60,438 nucleotides of DNA, taken from the NCBI GenBank assembly GCA_025353765.1, contig JANXOD010000023.1, positions 1 through 60,438 on the forward strand. Reading direction: 5' to 3'. This stretch comes from Sphingobacteriales bacterium. GTDB lineage: Bacteria > Bacteroidota > Bacteroidia > Sphingobacteriales > Sphingobacteriaceae. Position numbers and translations under genes: made by a program. Shown here in pieces: positions 34,558-42,421 of this stretch (the first letter of the stretch is position 1; each line of letters begins with the position of its first letter). The notes under the pieces are model-generated. The model saw nothing but the letters and a program-made list of their open reading frames with translations. It made no database searches and had not been told where the DNA came from.

Positions 34558-34641
34558 GCCCGGGTGGCGAAATTGGCAGACGCACCACTTTGAGGGGGTG
34601 GCGTTCGAAAGGACGTGGCAGTTCGAATCTGCTCCCGGGCA
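34558..34641 (+). tRNA. tRNA-Leu (anticodon GAG)
   Basis: An 84-nt class II tRNA. The acceptor stem GCCCGGG pairs with CCCGGGC at the 3' end, with discriminator A at 34641. The anticodon stem CCACT/GGTGG (one T-G wobble) closes the seven-base loop TTGAGGG with anticodon GAG. A long variable arm GCGTTCGAAAGGACGTG follows, then the T-arm GTTCGAATC. The 3' CCA is not encoded, as is usual in this phylum. A -7 element precedes it and an MBL hydrolase gene ends just after it on the other strand. Confidence 0.95.
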
Positions 34642-34643
34642 CT

Positions 34644-35405
34644 TTAAAGAGTTAGTTCCAACCCATCAAAAGCTAACTCTATTCCCGGTGGTAAAAGTTT
34701 AGAAGTGTCAGAATGAGTTCCCATTCGGTGACTTAAATGTGTCAAATAAGTTTTCTCGGCGCCTATTTCTTGGGCAAATGCAATGGCCTCATCTAAGGTA
34801 AAATGTGAAATATGATTTTCTTTTTGAAGTGCATTAATAACTAAAATTTTAGAGCCTTTAATTTTCGATTTTTCTTCTTTAGATACTATTTTAGCATCTG
34901 TAATATAGGTAAAGTCGCCAATACGAAATCCAAAAACAGGCAATTTGAAATGCATAACTTCTATAGGTAAAAAACCTATATCAGCTACTTTAAATGCCTG
35001 ATTAATTATTTCATGCATTTTAATTAAAGGCACACCCGGATATTTATTAGATGAAAAAATATAGGAAAACTCACGTTTTAATGCTTCTTGCACCCGTTGA
35101 TGAGCATATATATCAATTTCAGTTTGTTGTTTATAATTAAAAGCCCGTACATCATCCAAACCAGCTACATGATCTTTATGTTCATGAGTAAATACGATAG
35201 CATCCAGATGCTTTACTCCTGCCCTTAACATTTGATATCTAAAATCAGGGCCGGAATCGATCACAATTGCTTTTCCCGCTTCTTCAATCAAAACGGAAAC
35301 CCGCAAACGTTTATCACGGGTATCTATTGAAGAGCATACCTCGCAATCGCAAGCAATAACTGGCACTCCCTGTGATGTTCCCGTACCTAAAAATGCGATC
35401 TTCAA
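34644..35405 (-). CDS. MBL-fold metallo-hydrolase (PhnP-like)
   Basis: A 253-residue metallo-beta-lactamase-fold hydrolase. The N-terminal G-T-G-T-S-Q-G-V-P-V-I-A-C-D-C-E-V-C (7-24) carries the Cys pair typical of PhnP-like phosphodiesterases. The metal site is T-H-E-H-K-D-H (73-79), and T-H-L-S-H-R-M-G-T-H lies near the C-terminus. PhnP cleaves cyclic ribose phosphates; homologues outside phosphonate operons may act on other cyclic phosphodiesters. There are no phn genes here. Cytosolic. It overlaps the preceding small gene by 4 bp. Confidence 0.87.
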   Translation of the reverse strand: MKIAFLGTGTSQGVPVIACDCEVCSSIDTRDKRLRVSVLIEEAGKAIVIDSGPDFRYQMLRAGVKHLDAIVFTHEHKDHVAGLDDVRAFNYKQQTEIDIYAHQRVQEALKREFSYIFSSNKYPGVPLIKMHEIINQAFKVADIGFLPIEVMHFKLPVFGFRIGDFTYITDAKIVSKEEKSKIKGSKILVINALQKENHISHFTLDEAIAFAQEIGAEKTYLTHLSHRMGTHSDTSKLLPPGIELAFDGLELTL

Positions 35406-35677
35406 AGTTTTAATTTGGTTTGTTTCAAGGTATAAAAAAAGGCTTTTTGTTTTTCATCCAATAATGAATCATCTGTGTCCAAATTTTGGATAATCCCGGC
35501 TAATGCCATGATCTTATTTTCAAGATTAGAATATTTATTGACTACAATTATGTTAGTGCTCTCAAACTTACAGGCCCCCGTTTTAAAGGTCCCTTTTTCA
35601 TAGCGAACTTTATAACTTAAAGATTTAAGCATTAATTCCAGTTTTTCAAGCGTATGCTGTGTAAAAGAAAGAGTCAT
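35402..35677 (-). CDS. Small conserved hypothetical protein
   Basis: A 91-residue soluble protein of unknown function, coupled to the MBL hydrolase by a 4-bp overlap. It starts with a helix (H-T-L-E-K-L-E-L-M-L-K-S-L-S-Y), followed by strands (V-R-Y-E-K-G-T-F-K-T-G-A-C-K) and I-I-V-V-N-K-Y, then a helix through D-E-K-Q-K-A-F-F-Y-T-L-K. The tight overlap with its partner and sensible composition support a real gene. No known motif is visible. Confidence 0.7.
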   Translation of the reverse strand: MTLSFTQHTLEKLELMLKSLSYKVRYEKGTFKTGACKFESTNIIVVNKYSNLENKIMALAGIIQNLDTDDSLLDEKQKAFFYTLKQTKLKL

Positions 35678-35690
35678 TTAATTCAAAAAT

Positions 35691-35732
35691 AATAAAAAAA
35701 GGGTTCAATACGGTTTAACGTACGAACCCTTT
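35691..35732 (-). terminator. Rho-independent terminator after lolA
   Basis: The stem AAAGGGTTC/GAACCCTTT (35698-35706 with 35724-35732) has an inner pairing TACG/CGTA. It is followed in the leftward direction by a run of seven T on the minus strand. It lies 19 bp past the lolA stop, so it ends the ftsK-lolA transcript before the small gene at 35677. Confidence 0.85.
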
Positions 35733-35750
35733 ATGATATATAATTAGGTT

Positions 35751-36401
35751 TTATCTCAAATCAACAAGTTCAACTCCGGGGTGTGTTTTAGTATCAAAGG
35801 CAAATGTTGACTCTGGCATTTTTACATTAGGAGTAAAGGTTTTAATGGTATACGTATACTTATTACCATTTTTATCGAAAATTACTGCATTTGCAATCTG
35901 CTTATTTAGTTTATCAATCTGCAAACGAATTTTAAAAAATGAACGCTTACTATCTGTTGGGCTTAGATCTATATTTTGGTAAACTCTACCATTCACTTTT
36001 GCATCTCCGGTGTACAAAGATTTAAATCCTTTTTCATAGATGGTGAATAATTTTGCAGGGTTTAATGCATCAGAACTATTATCTACCTGATTTAATTGAA
36101 CTTCTTTATCTGCTTTTAAATAAGTCCATTGATTCTTCCCATCACTAATTAATTCCTGACCTTTTAAAATAATTTTATACTTATTTACTTTAGAACGAAC
36201 ATATAATGTACCCAAGTAGGTTTCTTTTACTTTGGCTTGCGGGTTTTCAAGTGTGTAACTAAAATCTGTTTTTATGATATCATAAGTACGATACTTTTTA
36301 CTTACATCGGCTAATATTGTATTTGCTCTTACATCTGTTTGTGCCATTAAACTAATGGCTGATCCTAATACAATAAAAACACAACTCAAAATTTTTTTCA
36401 T
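35751..36401 (-). CDS. lolA: Outer-membrane lipoprotein carrier LolA-like protein
   Basis: A 216-residue periplasmic protein of the LolA/LolB fold with a signal peptide (F-I-V-L-G-S-A-I-S-L-M-A-Q, cleavage near residue 20). Family features: I-L-A-D-V-S-K-K-Y-R-T-Y-D-I-I-K-T-D-F near 29-47, Y-L-G-T-L-Y-V-R near 61-68, G-K-N-Q-W-T-Y near 87-93 and a late F-T-P-N-V-K-M-P-E-S-T-F-A-F-D. It would carry lipoproteins across the periplasm. The gene lies 11 bp downstream of ftsK, the common ftsK-lolA pair, and ends in a strong terminator. Confidence 0.9.
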   Translation of the reverse strand: MKKILSCVFIVLGSAISLMAQTDVRANTILADVSKKYRTYDIIKTDFSYTLENPQAKVKETYLGTLYVRSKVNKYKIILKGQELISDGKNQWTYLKADKEVQLNQVDNSSDALNPAKLFTIYEKGFKSLYTGDAKVNGRVYQNIDLSPTDSKRSFFKIRLQIDKLNKQIANAVIFDKNGNKYTYTIKTFTPNVKMPESTFAFDTKTHPGVELVDLR

Positions 36402-36412
36402 CTTTCTAATTT

Positions 36413-38920
36413 CTAATCTTTTTTGCCTAAAGTACTCAAGAATTGTTCCAAAGAGTATAGGTCGGGTATTAAAACTTCGCGGGCTTTGCTTCCTTCAAAA
36501 GGACCAACAATATGTGCAGCCTCTAATTGATCTATTATCCGGCCTGCACGATTATATCCTAATTTTAATTTACGCTGAATAAGTGATGTAGAACCTTGCT
36601 GATGCGTCACTATTAATTTTGCAGCCTCTTCAAAAAATTGATCACGGTCATCCGGATCAAATTCTTTCATGGATGATTCAGAGTTCTCATCAATATATTC
36701 CGGCAGCATAAAAGCTGATGCATATCCTCTTTGAGAGCCAATAAATTCAGAGATACGTTCTACCTCTGGGGTATCTACAAATGCACATTGTATCCTGATC
36801 AAATCACTTCCGGTTGATAAAAGCATATCTCCTCTTCCTATTAGCTGATCAGCACCCCCACTATCTAAAATTGTACGGGAATCTATTTTCGATAAAACCC
36901 TAAAGGCTAGCCTTGCCGGGAAATTGGCCTTAATTGTACCTGTAATAATATTTACCGATGGCCTTTGAGTAGCAATAACTAAATGAATTCCTACTGCACG
37001 AGCTAATTGTGCAATACGTGCTATCGGGGTTTCTACTTCTTTCCCTGCAGTCATCATTAAATCTGCAAATTCATCTATTATCAATACAATAAAGGGAAGA
37101 AAACGATGCCCATCATTGGGATTCAGTTTCCTGTTTACAAATTTTTGATTGTATTCTTTCAGGTTTCTAACCTGGCCATTCTTTAAAAGATCATAACGCT
37201 GATCCATTTCTATACACAAAGAGTTAAGCGTGGCAATTACTTTCTTAGTATCGGTAATAATAGCATCTTCTTCACCAGGTAATTTGGCTAGAAAATGTCG
37301 TTCAATTTTTCTGAATAATGTTAATTCTACTTTTTTAGGATCTACCAACACAAACTTCAATTGTGAAGGATGCATTTTATAAAGAAGAGATACCAAAATA
37401 GCATTTATACCAACGGATTTACCCTGTCCGGTAGCACCGGCCACCAATAAGTGTGGCATTTTAGAAAGATCGGCGATATAAACTTCATTAGAAATGGTTT
37501 TACCCAGAGCGATAGGCAAGTCCATGGTTGTATTTTGGAATTTCTCACTTGCCAAAACAGAACGCATAGAAACCATTTCTGGATGCTGGTTAGGTACTTC
37601 AATACCAATAGTCCCCTTACCTGGCATGGGTGCAATAATACGTATACCTAAAGCTGCTAAGCTTAGTGCAATATCATCTTCCAGGTTTTTTATTTTTGAT
37701 ATCCGCACACCCGGAGCAGGAATAATTTCATATAAGGTTACCGTTGGACCAATGGTTGCTTTAATTTTATCGATCTCAATATTATAATGATTGAGCGTTT
37801 CTACAATCTTATTCTTATTAGCTTCCAGTTCATCTGCATTAACTGAAATTTTATTCGAGCCGTAGTTTTCAAGCAGGTCTAAGGGCGGGCGTTGGTAATG
37901 TGACAAATCTAATGTTGGATCATACATTCCAAACTCTTCAACTAATTGGGATGCTTTCTTTTCCTCTTCAGATTTTTCAATGGTAAAACCCGGATCTGAT
38001 TTAATTTCATTAGCAACCATTTCGGCGGTTTCTAAGGTAATATTGCGGGATGGAAGTAAAACTACCGGCTCATGATCGGTTGCTGTTAAATTCTGCTTAA
38101 TCTTACTTCTATCATCTGCTTTTGTACGATTTAAATCAAATTCCACAGGTTCGTAGGTAATTTCATCTTCTAATTCAATATCCTTATCTTCAGAAGTTTC
38201 GAGTGGTATATAGTCAGAATCTTTCTTCCGTTGAGGCATTTTAAAATCTATATTGTAGGCAATGATAAGCACTGTTAGTCCGGCGAAAGCCAATAGGCCC
38301 GCGATACCAGCGTTTCCAATTTGAACCTGCAATAACCTGTTTGTCCAAAAGCCAAACTCCCCTTCTAAAAAGTGGGGATAATCAGAAATAAAGCCATGAA
38401 AAAATGCTAAGGTTATAGAAGTAAATATGAGTAGGAAAAAAGAGTAGCCTAAAGTTTTTGTAACGGATAAAACCCGGACTTTAAATAACATACGATAACC
38501 AATAATAAAAAAGATACCAATGAAAATAAAGGAAGCTACGCCAAACCATTCGTATATAAACTGATGAGATAATAATGCGCCAAATTTGCCCAGCCAATTT
38601 TCAACAACAGGTTGTTTTAAACCCGCCTCCATAAGCTCTTTCTGAGTTTTCCAAAGATTACTCCAACCTCCGTTAGAGTCCATGACATAGCTTTGATCAT
38701 CCTGCCAAGTAAATAGGTAAGATGTAAATGCAACTAAAAAATAAAGTGATACAATTAGAAAGAATAAGCCAATAATTTTAACCGGACGACCATCATTAAA
38801 TGTGAATTTTGGAAAGATCTCCGTTTTTTCTCTTGGAGTTCGTTCTTTAGGTGTGCTTTTATATTTAGGCTCTTCGCGGAAAGAGTTTGAACTTTTAAAT
38901 TGGTTTCCTCGTACGGGCAT
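36413..38920 (-). CDS. ftsK: DNA translocase FtsK
   Basis: An 835-residue FtsK/SpoIIIE protein. Membrane helices in the N-terminal quarter (about 48-70, 125-146, 158-176, 202-222). An acidic linker (about 235-330) is shorter than in E. coli. The motor has Walker A G-A-T-G-Q-G-K-S-V-G and Walker B I-V-L-I-I-D-E-F-A-D-L. A C-terminal winged-helix gamma domain carries L-I-Q-R-K-L-K-L-G-Y-N-R-A-G-R-I-I-D-Q-L-E, which reads KOPS-like sequences. It pumps chromosome DNA at the division septum. A -7 element is upstream and lolA follows. Confidence 0.97.
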   Translation of the reverse strand: MPVRGNQFKSSNSFREEPKYKSTPKERTPREKTEIFPKFTFNDGRPVKIIGLFFLIVSLYFLVAFTSYLFTWQDDQSYVMDSNGGWSNLWKTQKELMEAGLKQPVVENWLGKFGALLSHQFIYEWFGVASFIFIGIFFIIGYRMLFKVRVLSVTKTLGYSFFLLIFTSITLAFFHGFISDYPHFLEGEFGFWTNRLLQVQIGNAGIAGLLAFAGLTVLIIAYNIDFKMPQRKKDSDYIPLETSEDKDIELEDEITYEPVEFDLNRTKADDRSKIKQNLTATDHEPVVLLPSRNITLETAEMVANEIKSDPGFTIEKSEEEKKASQLVEEFGMYDPTLDLSHYQRPPLDLLENYGSNKISVNADELEANKNKIVETLNHYNIEIDKIKATIGPTVTLYEIIPAPGVRISKIKNLEDDIALSLAALGIRIIAPMPGKGTIGIEVPNQHPEMVSMRSVLASEKFQNTTMDLPIALGKTISNEVYIADLSKMPHLLVAGATGQGKSVGINAILVSLLYKMHPSQLKFVLVDPKKVELTLFRKIERHFLAKLPGEEDAIITDTKKVIATLNSLCIEMDQRYDLLKNGQVRNLKEYNQKFVNRKLNPNDGHRFLPFIVLIIDEFADLMMTAGKEVETPIARIAQLARAVGIHLVIATQRPSVNIITGTIKANFPARLAFRVLSKIDSRTILDSGGADQLIGRGDMLLSTGSDLIRIQCAFVDTPEVERISEFIGSQRGYASAFMLPEYIDENSESSMKEFDPDDRDQFFEEAAKLIVTHQQGSTSLIQRKLKLGYNRAGRIIDQLEAAHIVGPFEGSKAREVLIPDLYSLEQFLSTLGKKD

Positions 38921-38943
38921 TCGCTATTTCTGGTTTATGATCA

Positions 38944-38951
38944 CAAATATA
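38944..38951 (-). promoter_or_regulatory. Bacteroidota -7 element for ftsK-lolA
   Basis: On the minus strand it reads TATATTTG (TAnnTTTG), 24 bp upstream of the ftsK start codon. Confidence 0.45.
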
Positions 38952-38966
38952 ACGTTATAAATATTT

Positions 38967-39110
38967 ATTGAGATATGAGTATTGAGATTTGCGTATTGCA
39001 TATTGAGATGTAAAATGTGAAATTCGTACATTACATGTAATTTTTGCCAACTAGTAATTGCCAACTACTAACTGTCAACTGCCAGACTTTTCTGACTTTC
39101 GGACTTTTTT
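38967..39110. repeat. Composite intergenic low-complexity repeat (three blocks)
   Basis: Three adjacent blocks of degenerate short units: GAGTATTGAGATTTGCGTATTG-type (38967-39010), CCAACTA/TGCCAACT-type (39046-39083) and GACTTTCGGACTTT-type (39084-39110). It fills most of the ftsK-engB gap of 225 bp. The first and third blocks recur in the same order in the reverse orientation inside waaA. Confidence 0.6.
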
Positions 39111-39132
39111 AAAAACATTCCAATCAATATTC

Positions 39133-39140
39133 TAACTTTG
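39133..39140 (+). promoter_or_regulatory. Bacteroidota -7 element giving a near-leaderless engB mRNA
   Basis: TAACTTTG matches TAnnTTTG and ends only five bases before the engB ATG. Transcription would begin at or next to the start codon. Confidence 0.45.
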
Positions 39141-39145
39141 CGCCA

Positions 39146-39760
39146 ATGATCATCAAAAGCGCAGAATTTCAATGCAGTAATACCCGGACTGATAAATTGC
39201 CTCCACCAGTACTGCCTGAATATGCCTTTATTGGCCGTTCAAATGTAGGTAAATCATCCCTGATCAATATGCTGGTTCAGAAAAAGGGATTGGCAAAAAC
39301 ATCTCAAACTCCGGGTAAAACCCAGCTAATTAACCATTTTTTAATTAACGAAAACTGGCAACTGGTTGATTTACCCGGCTATGGTTATGCTAAAACATCA
39401 CGCAGTAACCGGCACGACTGGGAAAAATTTATCCGTTATTATCTGCGTAATCGTGAAAACCTGCAATGCGTTTTTGTTTTAATTGACAGTCGTTTAGAAC
39501 CACAGAAAATTGATATTGAGTTTTGTTCATGGCTTGGTGAAAACGGGCTGCCTTTTTTGCTTGTATTTACCAAAGCAGATAAACAATCCCGAATGAAATC
39601 TGATCAGAATGTAGCCAAATTTAGAAAGTCTCTTTTAGAAATTTTTGAAGAAGTTCCTCAGCATTTCATCACATCAGCAGAAACTCAGGATGGCCGGGAT
39701 GAGATCCTGGGATTTATACATGATCTCAACAAGAAATTTGTTATCTCTTCTCCCGATTAA
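39146..39760 (+). CDS. engB: Ribosome-biogenesis GTPase YihA/YsxC/EngB
   Basis: A 204-residue GTPase needed for assembly of the large ribosomal subunit. G1 G-R-S-N-V-G-K-S-S (30-38), the switch region with S-Q-T-P-G-K-T-Q, G3 D-L-P-G-Y-G-Y-A, G4 T-K-A-D, and G5-like T-S-A-E. Length is normal. It has its own -7 element almost touching the start codon and is followed 20 bp later by the prenyltransferase gene on the same strand. Confidence 0.96.
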   Translation: MIIKSAEFQCSNTRTDKLPPPVLPEYAFIGRSNVGKSSLINMLVQKKGLAKTSQTPGKTQLINHFLINENWQLVDLPGYGYAKTSRSNRHDWEKFIRYYLRNRENLQCVFVLIDSRLEPQKIDIEFCSWLGENGLPFLLVFTKADKQSRMKSDQNVAKFRKSLLEIFEEVPQHFITSAETQDGRDEILGFIHDLNKKFVISSPD

Positions 39761-39780
39761 ACTTTACTATCTTTTTTAAA

Positions 39781-40635
39781 ATGAAGAAATACTTTTCACT
39801 TGTCTTATTTGCTCATACTATTTTTGCAATGCCTTTCGCGTTCATCGGTTTCTTTTTAGCGATTACCACAACAAACCATGAATTTAGTTGGCTGAAATTA
39901 GTCTTAATGATATTATGTATGGTTTTTGCACGTAATGCAGCCATGGCATTTAACCGTTATTTAGATCGAAATATCGATGCGCAAAATCCAAGAACTTTAG
40001 TTCGTGATATGCCCACAGGCCGGATTTCAGCAAACGAGGCTCTCTTATTTACTATAACTAATTGTTTGTTGTTTATCGTGACAACACTCTTTATAAATCG
40101 CTTGTGTTTATATCTATCTCCTATTGCTCTGGCCGTGGTTTTAGGCTATAGTTATACTAAACGTTTCACGCCACTTTGCCATTTAGTATTAGGATTAGGT
40201 TTAGCACTTGCTCCTATTGGCGCTTACTTAGCTATAGCTGGAGAATTTGCCTTACTCCCCATCTTCTTTTCTTTAGCAGTTTTATGCTGGGTTAGTGGCT
40301 TTGATATTATTTACGCTTTACAGGATGAAGAATTTGACAAGCAAAACAAATTAAACTCGATACCAGCTTGGCTTGGGAAAAAGAAAGCATTACGTGTTTC
40401 CAGTTTTTTACATGTTTTAACGGTGCTTTTTGTGAGCTTACCATTATTTTTTACACCCCTTAGCTGGTTTTACATTGCCGGAATTTTATTCTTCATTATC
40501 TTGTTAGTCTACCAGCATCAATTAGTAAAACCAGACGATTTAAGTCGCGTTGATAGAGCCTTTTTTACAACCAATGGCATTGCATCCGTTGTTTTTGCCA
40601 CTTTCTTTTTATTGGATGTTTACTTACGAAAGTAG
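39781..40635 (+). CDS. UbiA-family prenyltransferase (MqnP-like, menaquinone pathway)
   Basis: A 284-residue integral membrane prenyltransferase with about eight helices. The first Asp-rich motif is N-R-Y-L-D-R-N-I-D (about 59-67) followed by N-P-R-T and M-P-T-G-R. The second is Y-A-L-Q-D-E-E-F-D (about 178-186). This pattern is shared by 4-hydroxybenzoate polyprenyltransferases and by MqnP of the futalosine menaquinone route. The latter is likelier here because most Bacteroidota make menaquinone rather than ubiquinone. No other quinone genes are in the window, so the assignment between the two is an inference. It follows engB closely and ends at a terminator. Confidence 0.88.
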   Translation: MKKYFSLVLFAHTIFAMPFAFIGFFLAITTTNHEFSWLKLVLMILCMVFARNAAMAFNRYLDRNIDAQNPRTLVRDMPTGRISANEALLFTITNCLLFIVTTLFINRLCLYLSPIALAVVLGYSYTKRFTPLCHLVLGLGLALAPIGAYLAIAGEFALLPIFFSLAVLCWVSGFDIIYALQDEEFDKQNKLNSIPAWLGKKKALRVSSFLHVLTVLFVSLPLFFTPLSWFYIAGILFFIILLVYQHQLVKPDDLSRVDRAFFTTNGIASVVFATFFLLDVYLRK

Positions 40636-40660
40636 GTTGTTTATATGAACTTCTGAATTT

Positions 40661-40693
40661 AAACCTCCAAAACTTTGAAATCCTGGAGGGTTT
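40661..40693. terminator. Bidirectional terminator between prenyltransferase and OmpA genes
   Basis: The stem AAACCTCCA/TGGAGGGTTT (one bulged G) with a 14-nt loop, flanked by A and T runs. It lies between two convergent stops. Confidence 0.7.
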
Positions 40694-40698
40694 AATTG

Positions 40699-42207
40699 TT
40701 ATTTACTTAAAATTTTAATTTCAGTACGTCTATTTTGCTGATGTTCTTCTTCAGTACAATCAATCCCGTTGGCACATTTGTTAATTAACTTGCTTTCTCC
40801 GTATCCTTTTGCAATTAATCGTTTTTCATCAATACCCTGAGAGATCAAATATTTAACAGCCGTGTCTGCCCTGCGTTGTGAGAGTTCCAAATTATAATCA
40901 TCACTTGATCTTGAATCGGTATGTGAGGATAATTCGATTTTTATGGTAGGGTTTTCTTTTAATACGCGGATTAAATTATCTAATACTAAAGCTGCGTCAG
41001 GGCGAATATCTGCTTTGTTTAAATCGTAATAGATATTTTTCAACTCCATAACACTTCCTACTTTTAATGATTTAATGCTTAACTCTAATTGCACATTAAA
41101 TGTTTTGCTTTTGCTTAACCCTTTAGTAGAAACCTTTACCATGTTAGACGGAAATCCATCCTTCATACCAACGATTGTATAATCTGTATTAGGTTCCAGT
41201 TTGTATGAAAAATCACCATTTTTGTCAGACTCCTCCGTTTTAATTTTGTCTTTATTTACATTGGTAAGTGTAGTTTTTACGTTTGCTGCTGCTGCTTCAG
41301 TGCCTTTAGTAACTGTTTTACCAATCAACATAAATTTAGGTTGTTCTGGTACTATAACTTTAGGTTGCCCTATCAGTAATTTAATACCCACACCAACATT
41401 AAAGGTTTTTACGGCAGTAGAAGAGTTTTTATTAATTTGATCGAAATGCCCTTTAATTCCACTCGCAGTATAAGGCGAGGTACTATTGGCTCTCAGTTCT
41501 TCATAAAAATTAAATTTAGAATCCTTACTACTTCCTAAACCGCTTAAGTAATCGGTTTGTAAAAACAAAGAAAGGGGTTTAGTTATCTTATAATTAAAGC
41601 GGGTTCCTAAAATGGCTACACCTGTAGTCGATTTATCTTTAACATTATTGGTATAAGAAACAGTAAATGCCCGGGGAACTTCATCGAATCCATCTGTTAA
41701 ATAATTGGGGAACGATTCAAACAATACACCAAATTTGGCATAGGCCTCAAATTCAAATTTATTTTTACCAGTTCTAAAAGTGGGCCCTACGGTTAAGGCA
41801 ATATTCTGAAATGAGAGTTTATTATTAAAATGGGTAGTAATAAAGGCATGTTTAGGCCCAACTAGTTTTTCATCAAATGCTTCTGTTTGATCTATGTCCG
41901 ATTTTTTTATTTTATTATTTAAATAGCGCAAGTCCATTCCAATTCCCCAATGGTCATATTTAAAATAGTTATCAAAACCAACTCCTGCTAAAGGACCTAT
42001 TTGAGCATGCCCGGGAAAATTAGCATACGTACTTAGCGGAATATTAGCCCCGGCATACAATAGAAATTGCTGGTTACTATCATATTTTTTAATAATTGCT
42101 TTTTGTTTAACAATTTTTTTTGACTTGCCTTTAACAGGATTTTTTGTCTGTGCAAACAGGCTATTAAACCCTAAAAGTATAATGATGATTGGTAATAGTT
42201 TTTTCAT
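40699..42207 (-). CDS. OmpA-family outer-membrane protein
   Basis: A 502-residue protein: signal peptide 1-20 (ending N-S-L-F-A-Q), a basic lysine-rich linker, an outer-membrane beta-barrel (about 45-285), a carboxypeptidase-regulatory-like domain (about 300-385) and a C-terminal OmpA peptidoglycan-binding domain. That domain shows N-I-Y-Y-D-L-N-K-A-D-I-R-P-D-A near 393-407, S-S-H-T-D-S-R near 429-435, N-L-E-L-S-Q-R-R-A near 441-449 and R-L-I-A-K-G-Y-G-E-S-K. The conserved Asp and Arg for diaminopimelate binding are present. It probably links the outer membrane to the cell wall. It is convergent with the prenyltransferase gene. Confidence 0.93.
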   Translation of the reverse strand: MKKLLPIIIILLGFNSLFAQTKNPVKGKSKKIVKQKAIIKKYDSNQQFLLYAGANIPLSTYANFPGHAQIGPLAGVGFDNYFKYDHWGIGMDLRYLNNKIKKSDIDQTEAFDEKLVGPKHAFITTHFNNKLSFQNIALTVGPTFRTGKNKFEFEAYAKFGVLFESFPNYLTDGFDEVPRAFTVSYTNNVKDKSTTGVAILGTRFNYKITKPLSLFLQTDYLSGLGSSKDSKFNFYEELRANSTSPYTASGIKGHFDQINKNSSTAVKTFNVGVGIKLLIGQPKVIVPEQPKFMLIGKTVTKGTEAAAANVKTTLTNVNKDKIKTEESDKNGDFSYKLEPNTDYTIVGMKDGFPSNMVKVSTKGLSKSKTFNVQLELSIKSLKVGSVMELKNIYYDLNKADIRPDAALVLDNLIRVLKENPTIKIELSSHTDSRSSDDYNLELSQRRADTAVKYLISQGIDEKRLIAKGYGESKLINKCANGIDCTEEEHQQNRRTEIKILSK

Positions 42208-42421
42208 TCACTTTTTATTTATCAATCGACAAATGTGAGATAAAAAATCTTGCTTTTTATCAATAATCTTATCTTTCATTATAAGTATTAAAATCGTTAC
42301 TAAAAATGTTCTACTAAAAAATAAAATTTCTTAAAAAGCTTATATTAAAAGGCTCTGAAATAAGTTTCAAACAAGAAAACAATTTGAATTTTAATAACTT
42401 CGTAGCCATAAAATCATCCAA

